Assembly: GCA_025774735.1 (NCBI GenBank) | Contig: JALGZU010000067.1 | Location: 1 to 10,611, forward strand | DNA: 10,611 nt | From: a candidate division LCP-89 bacterium | GTDB lineage: Bacteria > Electryoneota > B3-LCP | Direction: 5' to 3' | In this document: in pieces, positions 1 to 8,918 of the stretch | How positions within the stretch are numbered: position 1 is the first letter of the stretch | Layout of the letters: every line of letters begins with the position of its first letter | Position numbers and translations under genes: made by a program | The notes under the pieces: model-generated | Databases searched by the model: none | Seen by the model: only the letters and a program-made list of their open reading frames with translations | Told to the model about the DNA's origin: nothing

Positions 1-249
1 GATGCGGCCGATGGAAGGATCGTCGAATTTATAGACCGGCTTGACGAGCCTCAAGTAGGCGACCATTTCACCCGAATCATCCCGTCCGATCAAATGCCAG
101 CTATGTTTATCAAAACCGTCGATGTCGTCATAGGGGCAATTCTGTTCGATGACGAAGACGTTCTGGCGCAGGAGGAGTATGTCATGCAGTAGATCGAGGT
201 TCAGCTCGTCGAAGTAGAACCACTGGTATTCGATCACGTTTCGCCTCAT
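1..249 (-). CDS. elaA: ElaA-type GNAT N-acetyltransferase (N-terminal part; cut by left edge)
   Basis: An ATG at 249-247 opens a frame that runs 83 codons without a stop to the window edge, so the C-terminal half is missing. The peptide begins MRRNVIEYQW and contains LRQNVFVIEQNCPYDDIDG (about residues 28-46), which closely matches the ELAA family signature (in E. coli ElaA: LRCAVFVVEQNCPYQDIDG), then a W-H-L-I-G strand, V-A-Y-L-R-L and, at the edge, IGRI, the start of the acetyl-CoA-binding motif. ElaA proteins are small cytoplasmic GNAT acetyltransferases of about 150 residues; the substrate is not established. The start codon directly follows the TAA of the secreted-protein gene (252-250) with no gap, and no Shine-Dalgarno sequence is visible, so translation may be coupled or leaderless-like within the operon message. 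Family assignment is firm; role is unknown. Confidence 0.9.
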   Translation of the reverse strand, partial: MRRNVIEYQWFYFDELNLDLLHDILLLRQNVFVIEQNCPYDDIDGFDKHSWHLIGRDDSGEMVAYLRLVKPVYKFDDPSIGRI

Positions 250-2967
250 TTACCGGATGACGACGAATTTGCCCGTTTGAAGATTGCCCCGGTTTCCGGA
301 ACTCAGATCTTCAACGCTGAAGAGGTAGATCCCCGAGACGATCTGCTGGCCGTTGCGAGTGTTCAAGTCCCAGCTCTCCGAACTCAAGCTGGTCCATTGG
401 AGGTTTGCATCCCCCACTCCGCCACTGAAGTGGGGGATGATCTGCACCAGGTCACCAGCTACCGTGTAGACGCGAATCAGGCAATCCAAGGGGAGGTTGA
501 TAAATTCAATGCGGCGGTCGGTCTGGGGGAAGAAATCGGGCGTGCCGTCGTTCTGATTTTCCCAGGAGAGACCTCCGGAATAGGCTTGGGTGTAGTTCAG
601 ATAGGCCCGGTAGGGATTGGGGACGACGGCGACGTTATTCTGAGGATTTCCGGCCGGAGCTGCATAAACGGCGTTGGCGTTGCGGGCGGTTTCCAGGGGT
701 TCGGTACCGGAACGGGGATCACCATAATCATAGGCGGAAACGGCGTAGAACCTCGGGAAGCAGGGTTGGGCGCTTTGAATGACGTACACGTAGGTCGAAT
801 CCGTCTCCCTGATCGATTCGAGCCCGGTATTCTGGCCGAAGGGTTTGCGATAGAAGGTCTGGGATTCAATGATCGTATCGGGGGGAGCATTGGTACGGTT
901 GTCCGGATTGGTGGCCAGGGAATCGGTCAGCGAGAAGTAGCCGAAATCGACGTTGTCGAAGTCCGCCAGAAGGCTGAAGTCGTTCTCCAGTCCGGTATTG
1001 GACATGTAGATCCGGTAACCCTCAAAATCCTGAACACCCGAGAATGGATCGTAATAGCCCGGATTTTCGGCGTTAGCCTTCCACCTCAGGATGACGTCAT
1101 GTTCAGTCAACTCGTAGGAGAGTTCCGGGATGGGGGGTGGGGGAGGTCCTTTGAAATCGGGAATGCCGTCTCCGGGATCGAGGACGTTATTGAACCGGGT
1201 GTAACCGATGTTGAGTTCTCCGTAGCGTTCATCGTAGACAAATTCGGGGCGATAGAGCTCGTCTTCACCCTGATCCAACCGGCCGTTGCGCTCGCCCGGG
1301 TCGGGTCCCGGGTAGATGCCCTGGAATTCTCCGAAATAATAGACGGGATCGCCCACGTTCAGGGCGTAGAAGCCGTCTTCACCGACATCCTCGCCGTACC
1401 AGCCGTCGCCGTTGGTATCGATCATTTCGTTGTCGTACACCTTGGCCGCCCAGGCGGCGTTGTAGCGCAGATTGGCGAAGTTGAACTTATCGGGGTCGAT
1501 GTTATCCGGATTATCCTGGGGTAGCTGGTCAGAGTGAAAACCGGCTCCGGCCACATAGGCCACGGTCATGTGGAATTTTTCTCCGGGATTCAGCCGGTAG
1601 ATCAGGTTGCCCTGATCGTCGGTGTGGTCGTAGATCCCCAAAGGTCCCCATGAGATCATGTAGCGGGTGTCGAAGCCGTTGGCGATGTCGGTGGCAAAGC
1701 CTTCGTCCGGTTCGATTTTCCAATCATGGGTTTCGAGGATGATTTCGGGATCATCGAGATCGCGAATTTCCTGAGGATGATCCTGAATCCATTCGGGATC
1801 GTTTACGTAGACCTGGTCGAAGTCGAATTCGCCGTTGGCCAAGACGAAATACTTGCGGGAATCCCCTACGGGCGTGCCCCAGATGCTGGTCCAATCGCTC
1901 TGGGCGCCGTCATCGACCCAGGCGGGACCGTAATCGAGGTTCGGATTTTCGTTGCGGATCCACCAGTTAAAGGAGGTGCGCAGGCGGGGATTCGGGGCGC
2001 GCACCACCCGCACCCCGGTGACCGCGGGACAGGTGAAGGCGGTTCCCGAAGTCTCTTCGACCGGACGGCCGTCGTTATCTGCGGTCCAGGCCGTATTGAT
2101 AATCAGGGAATCCGGCACGGTCGAACCGTCGGAAAGGATGCGGTCGTAATAATACCATTTCTGGAAACCGCAGACATCGTCATCCATGCGCCGGCTTTCG
2201 CTTTCGGAGCCGACATCGCAGTCCATGTAATAACCGATATACAGGTTTTTCAGGAAGTTGGATGCGATATTTTCGATGGTATAGTCGATGAGGATGAATT
2301 CCTGGGCGTAATTGTAGGACCAGGAGTAAGATTTCTGTTCAATGCGGATCCCCAGCGGGAAGTGGGGACCGTCCACGATGTCATCCTGAACCCAGAATTC
2401 TTCTCTCAGCGTGTCGGCGTAGACGGCAACATAATCCTGTTCGCTGATGGCGTCCGGGCTGGTGACGTAGTCGCCGAAGCGGTTGTAGGTGTTGGGGATC
2501 GAGGATCTCTCCAGAATGCCATGCTCCTGGATGGGCGTACCGCCGATTTCACCGGGTTGGAATTCATGACCTTCCACCCAGCCAGCAGTACCAATGGAGA
2601 CGCGCGGAAAGGTGAAGCCGCCTTCTTCCACCAGGGCTCCGACCCAGAGCCCCCCTTGGTAGAGGTACTGCACGTCGGAATTACCGGGATATTCGCACTG
2701 CGGAGCCCAGAGCCCCGGGTATTCCGGGTCTTCAAAGGCGCGCGTCGACGCCTGGGTATAGTTGCCGATGAATCCCCAGTTGGTCACCGTCAGCCAGAGG
2801 TTGCCCTTGCGGTGGGTGCGGCTGGTCCGGGCGATATTGGATATGTCGATGCCTCGAGCAGGATCTTTGGGATTCCAGGGCGGCCAGTCCTCCTTGCCCT
2901 GAGCCCACAGATTTCCTGCTGCAATGGCGGCGAGTAAAATCAGACCTGTGATACGGTGAAAGAGCAT
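250..2967 (-). CDS. Secreted 905-residue multidomain protein with FnIII-like and C-terminal sorting-type domain
   Basis: I do not recognise a specific family. Residues 1-22 form a signal peptide (H-R, a hydrophobic core, L-W-A before Q-G). Residues 25-500 are a large aromatic- and Asp-rich beta-type region of unknown fold. Residues 517-541 and 597-606 carry D-x-N-x-D-G and D-P-G-D-G-I-P-D elements like calcium-binding type-3/dockerin loops. Five prolines (608-612) lead into a fibronectin-III-like domain from about 614 to 770 (VILRWKA, then FEGYRIYMS, and F-Y-A-V-S-A-Y-D). Residues 778-905 are a FlgD-like/type 9-secretion-like C-terminal domain: VVPNPYRA, INLP, IRVYTVAGDLV, W-D-L-N-T-R-N-G, SGIYLFSVED and terminal GKFVVIR. 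It is probably exported to the cell surface or medium, with the tail as sorting signal or anchor (inference). The ATG at 2967 gives a clean signal peptide; it lies 24 bases after the VanZ gene, with only a weak GGGATGA upstream. Confidence 0.88.
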   Translation of the reverse strand: MLFHRITGLILLAAIAAGNLWAQGKEDWPPWNPKDPARGIDISNIARTSRTHRKGNLWLTVTNWGFIGNYTQASTRAFEDPEYPGLWAPQCEYPGNSDVQYLYQGGLWVGALVEEGGFTFPRVSIGTAGWVEGHEFQPGEIGGTPIQEHGILERSSIPNTYNRFGDYVTSPDAISEQDYVAVYADTLREEFWVQDDIVDGPHFPLGIRIEQKSYSWSYNYAQEFILIDYTIENIASNFLKNLYIGYYMDCDVGSESESRRMDDDVCGFQKWYYYDRILSDGSTVPDSLIINTAWTADNDGRPVEETSGTAFTCPAVTGVRVVRAPNPRLRTSFNWWIRNENPNLDYGPAWVDDGAQSDWTSIWGTPVGDSRKYFVLANGEFDFDQVYVNDPEWIQDHPQEIRDLDDPEIILETHDWKIEPDEGFATDIANGFDTRYMISWGPLGIYDHTDDQGNLIYRLNPGEKFHMTVAYVAGAGFHSDQLPQDNPDNIDPDKFNFANLRYNAAWAAKVYDNEMIDTNGDGWYGEDVGEDGFYALNVGDPVYYFGEFQGIYPGPDPGERNGRLDQGEDELYRPEFVYDERYGELNIGYTRFNNVLDPGDGIPDFKGPPPPPIPELSYELTEHDVILRWKANAENPGYYDPFSGVQDFEGYRIYMSNTGLENDFSLLADFDNVDFGYFSLTDSLATNPDNRTNAPPDTIIESQTFYRKPFGQNTGLESIRETDSTYVYVIQSAQPCFPRFYAVSAYDYGDPRSGTEPLETARNANAVYAAPAGNPQNNVAVVPNPYRAYLNYTQAYSGGLSWENQNDGTPDFFPQTDRRIEFINLPLDCLIRVYTVAGDLVQIIPHFSGGVGDANLQWTSLSSESWDLNTRNGQQIVSGIYLFSVEDLSSGNRGNLQTGKFVVIR

Positions 2968-2991
2968 CAGTCATCCCGATCTACGAAGAGT

Positions 2992-4176
2992 TCAAGCCTG
3001 GCGATACGTTTTTGGCAACCTGATGAATAACAAGAATATAATTATCAACTCCAGCACGATGATGGCCGTCCACATTTGCCTGGCGGTGAATTTTGTGATC
3101 AGATGTTCAGCCACCGGAGAATGATAGGTGCTGTACGCCAGATCACCGATGATCTGCTGGTGTTCTCGAACCTTATCTGCGGGCCAGTTGAGGATCGTTC
3201 CAGCGATGAATCCGGGGAAATAGGTTTTAAGGATTAGTGTTTCCTTGTATGCCACAGGATAGTTGCCGCGAGCAGAGTGATAGAAGCGGCGAAAAGAATG
3301 CACCAGGGCTTCCTCGTGAATTTTATCGTGGACCCGATCCAGTAACGTATTCACGGAAATATGGCCCAGATCGGGGACGACGACCTCCTTGAAATGGTCG
3401 AGGTTGTCTTCATAGGCTTTCAACTCCTCCGGCTGCAGCCGCGAATGGAAAACGACTCCGATGGACTCATCCCGGATGAGGTGGCCGAACTGGGCGATGG
3501 TGGAATTGAAATAGCCCTGCACGGGCAGACAGAAAGCTAGAATCAGGAGATGTATTCTTAAATCCGGCCAGCCGCTCTGCAAGGAGATCACCTTCGGTTT
3601 GAGGCTGAAAACGATCAGGGCCATCGCCATCGCTCCCGCCAGGCCGTTCCAGTACATATCCCGCTGTTCGCCCACCCGGTTTACCAGAATCCCCTGGATG
3701 CATTCGTCGATCATACCGAAGAAATATGTCATCAGAAGTGCTGCAGTCACCAGACCGAAGCCTTTCAGGTGATGGCGGAGGGCGTTAAAGGCCAGGACGC
3801 CCACCATGCCGTATTCGATGAAGTGAATCTGTTCGACGGGGATAGTGATCCAGTGGGTCATCACATGGTGCAGGAGGAGCAGGATTGCGATCAGCCAGAC
3901 ATAGGGAAAAACCTTCTTCTCCTTTTTGCTGACGATCATGACCGCCGTTATGGAGAGCAGTGCGATGCCCGCGAAGAGGTAGGTCAGGGTGGCAAAAACG
4001 TCCTGGCCCCACCTGTCGATTAAAACCTCACGCCATTTGGGGACGGTGCCCAGGGTCAGGTAGATAAAACCGATCCAGGCTATCAATAGCATCCAGGCGA
4101 TGACCGTCTTTACCAATGACGGTTTCGGTGGGGAATCGATCTGTTGGGTATCCGGTTGGTTGGAATTCGAGATCAT
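2992..4176 (-). CDS. VanZ-family integral membrane protein with added extracytoplasmic domain
   Basis: The frame could open at 4281, but that would place 35 residues inside the methyltransferase gene. The ATG at 4176 follows that gene's TGA (4180-4178) after one base and gives a sensible 394-residue protein, so I chose it. Predicted membrane spans are near residues 22-43, 60-83, 89-106, 116-135, 138-156, 175-192, 206-224 and 368-386. The VanZ signature is present: HFIEYG (118-123), D157-E158, Q161 and D173 before N-x-L-A-G. VanZ proteins are usually only 120-200 residues; teicoplanin-resistance VanZ is the namesake, but most homologues have no known role. Here residues about 225-367 form an extra domain that the positive-inside rule puts outside, closed by a last helix. 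Recognisable segments there are HEEALVHSFRR and YKETLILKTYFP. It sits with envelope genes, which suits a cell-surface role (inference). Confidence 0.85.
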   Translation of the reverse strand: MISNSNQPDTQQIDSPPKPSLVKTVIAWMLLIAWIGFIYLTLGTVPKWREVLIDRWGQDVFATLTYLFAGIALLSITAVMIVSKKEKKVFPYVWLIAILLLLHHVMTHWITIPVEQIHFIEYGMVGVLAFNALRHHLKGFGLVTAALLMTYFFGMIDECIQGILVNRVGEQRDMYWNGLAGAMAMALIVFSLKPKVISLQSGWPDLRIHLLILAFCLPVQGYFNSTIAQFGHLIRDESIGVVFHSRLQPEELKAYEDNLDHFKEVVVPDLGHISVNTLLDRVHDKIHEEALVHSFRRFYHSARGNYPVAYKETLILKTYFPGFIAGTILNWPADKVREHQQIIGDLAYSTYHSPVAEHLITKFTARQMWTAIIVLELIIIFLLFIRLPKTYRQA

Positions 4177-4177
4177 A

Positions 4178-5349
4178 TCAAGAGATCTGCAGGACGAAGC
4201 AGTGTAGATATTCCGTTTGCAGCATGGACGGATGAACCGGATGATCGGGCCCTTGAAGTCCCCGGTAGAGGAGACGCCCATCCCGGCCCGACTGTCTCAA
4301 CACAGATCGCATCAGTTCCAGGTAGGTGGCTTCGAGCATATGGTGCGAACAGGAAGAAGTGATTAAGAAGCCGCCCGGCGCGATCAATTCAAGGGCGCGC
4401 TGGTTCAGGTCGAAGTAGCCCTTGTATCCTTCCTTGAAGCGGGATTTGGACTTGATGAACGACGGAGGATCCAGGACCAAAACGTCGTACTTCTGCTTTT
4501 GCTTCACCAGCTTCTTGAGAGTGTCGAGTGCAGTCCCCTTGAGGGTCGTGCAAGCACCCGCGACCCGGTTTCTGCGGGCCGCTTTCTGAACCTGTTCGAG
4601 CGCCCATTCGGAGCTGTCCAGGAAGGTCACCTGGGCTGCGCCAGCGCGCGCTGCTTTCAATCCCCATGCGCCAGTGTAAGAGAAGAGGTCCAGGACCCGG
4701 GCCTCATGCGCCAGCGATACGATGAAATCGAGGTTACGGCGCTGATCCAGGTAGAGTCCCGTTTTCTGGCCTCGCCTGACGTCAACCGGCAGGGAGAGGC
4801 CCTCATACTTCAGCCAGATAGGATCTTCGGGGACCTGACCGTGGAGGAGGCCGACACTCTCCTCCAAACCCTCCAGTTTACGCACCCCGAGGTCGGAGCG
4901 TTCGTAGATGCCGTCGGGTTGGTAAACCTCCTGCAGCGCCTGGATCAACTCGCCTTTCAAACGTGCCATCCCGGCCGTGGCAATCTGAGTGACCAGAATG
5001 CTTCCGTAGCGGTCGACGATTAGACCGGGGAGAAGATCCGATTCGGAGAAGACCTCCCGTACGGCGTCTTCGCCGGGGAGGATTTTACGGCGAAGCTGCT
5101 GTGACCATTTAAGGCGCCTGTGGAAAAATTCTGCATCAATCTCGACCTCTTCCCGGGAAAGCAAACGCACAGCGATGAGCGAATGTGGGTTGACGTATCC
5201 CGTCCCCAGAAAGCGGCCGTTGCGCGTGGTCAGGTGGATGATTTCACCGGGTTCGTAATCCCGAAGCGACGCATCGATCTGATTAGAGAAGGCCCAGAGA
5301 CTTCCTCCGGTGACGTGTCTTTCCTGGCCGCGTTTGATGCGCAGCGTTT

Positions 5350-5353
<4 letters not shown>
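4178..5353 (-). CDS. rlmI: RlmI-family SAM-dependent 23S rRNA (cytosine-C5) methyltransferase
   Basis: The 391-residue product matches E. coli RlmI (about 396), which methylates C1962 of 23S rRNA. An N-terminal PUA-like RNA-binding domain (about residues 2-75, with R-G-Q-E-R-H and G-S-L-W-A-F-S) is followed by the EEHEC-like linker region with LPGLIVDRYG (108-117) and YERSDLGVRKLEG (150-162). QKTGLYLDQR (196-205) precedes SAM motif I, VLDLFSYTGAWG (220-231). Motif IV is LDPPSF (294-299), and S-S-C-S (333-336) supplies the conserved cysteine region. The start is GTG at 5353, overlapping the kdsA TGA as GTGA; an upstream start would run deeper into kdsA. The next gene follows after one base. 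The family (COG1092) is clear; the exact target base in this organism is inferred from E. coli. The link to Kdo synthesis is probably only co-transcription. Confidence 0.93.
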
Positions 5354-8622
<3,269 letters not shown>

Positions 8623-8626
<4 letters not shown>

Positions 8627-8910
8627 TTAACGGTTCGGGGTACTCTAAAAAAATTCTCCTGACTATCCGGTGCGTATTCAAGGGCGCTTTCGACGGGGAG
8701 GCAGCGGCCCGGGTCATCGGGCCGGCCGGTTGCGGAGCGATCGAAAACGTGGTGCAGAGGTATGATACCTTCGGTATCGACTTCGGACGACTGGTTGAAG
8801 TTATCCAGAAGTCGAGTTAGTTCACTGGATAAGGCGTTAATTTCGTCCTGGCTGAAATCCAGGCGTTTGAGAGCGGCGAGACGGTGGATTTCACCAGGTG
8901 GAACGGGCAT
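8623..8910 (-). CDS. gatC: Asp-tRNA(Asn)/Glu-tRNA(Gln) amidotransferase subunit C (GatC)
   Basis: This 95-residue protein is the small subunit of the GatCAB amidotransferase, which converts Glu-tRNA(Gln) and/or Asp-tRNA(Asn) into correctly charged tRNA; GatC wraps around GatA and stabilises GatA-GatB. It has the family plan: an N-terminal helix with I-H-R-L-A-A-L-K-R-L (8-17), F-S-Q-D-E-I-N-A-L-S-S-E-L (19-31), EVDTEGIIP (43-51), R63 with D-D close behind (the R-E-D site), and the C-terminal signature ALEYAPDSQENFFRVPRTV (76-94; typical form N-A-P...F-x-V-P-K). Length is normal. The ATG at 8910 lies 8 bases after the receiver-protein stop, without a visible Shine-Dalgarno sequence. gatA and gatB are not in the window; the gene that follows is kdsB instead, joined by an ATGA overlap. 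Confidence 0.95.
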
Positions 8911-8918
8911 TATTGGAA

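Noticed and set aside
277..1524. Plus-strand open frame of 415 codons, and a second of 403 codons at 1726-2937, opposite the secreted-protein gene
   Set aside because: They are in exact codon register with the minus-strand gene, so they stay open simply because that gene rarely uses TTA, CTA and TCA. The products are Gly/Val/Ile-rich with no known motif, while the minus strand encodes a signal peptide and recognisable domains.
2968..2991. Possible promoter or terminator in the gap between the VanZ gene and the secreted-protein gene
   Set aside because: The gap is 24 bases, with no inverted repeat plus T-run and no room for a full promoter. An internal promoter inside the upstream gene cannot be excluded, but nothing supports one.
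2992..4176. Teicoplanin-resistance role for the VanZ-family protein
   Set aside because: Most VanZ-domain proteins are not resistance genes, no van regulators or ligases are nearby, and the protein has an extra domain absent from the resistance protein.
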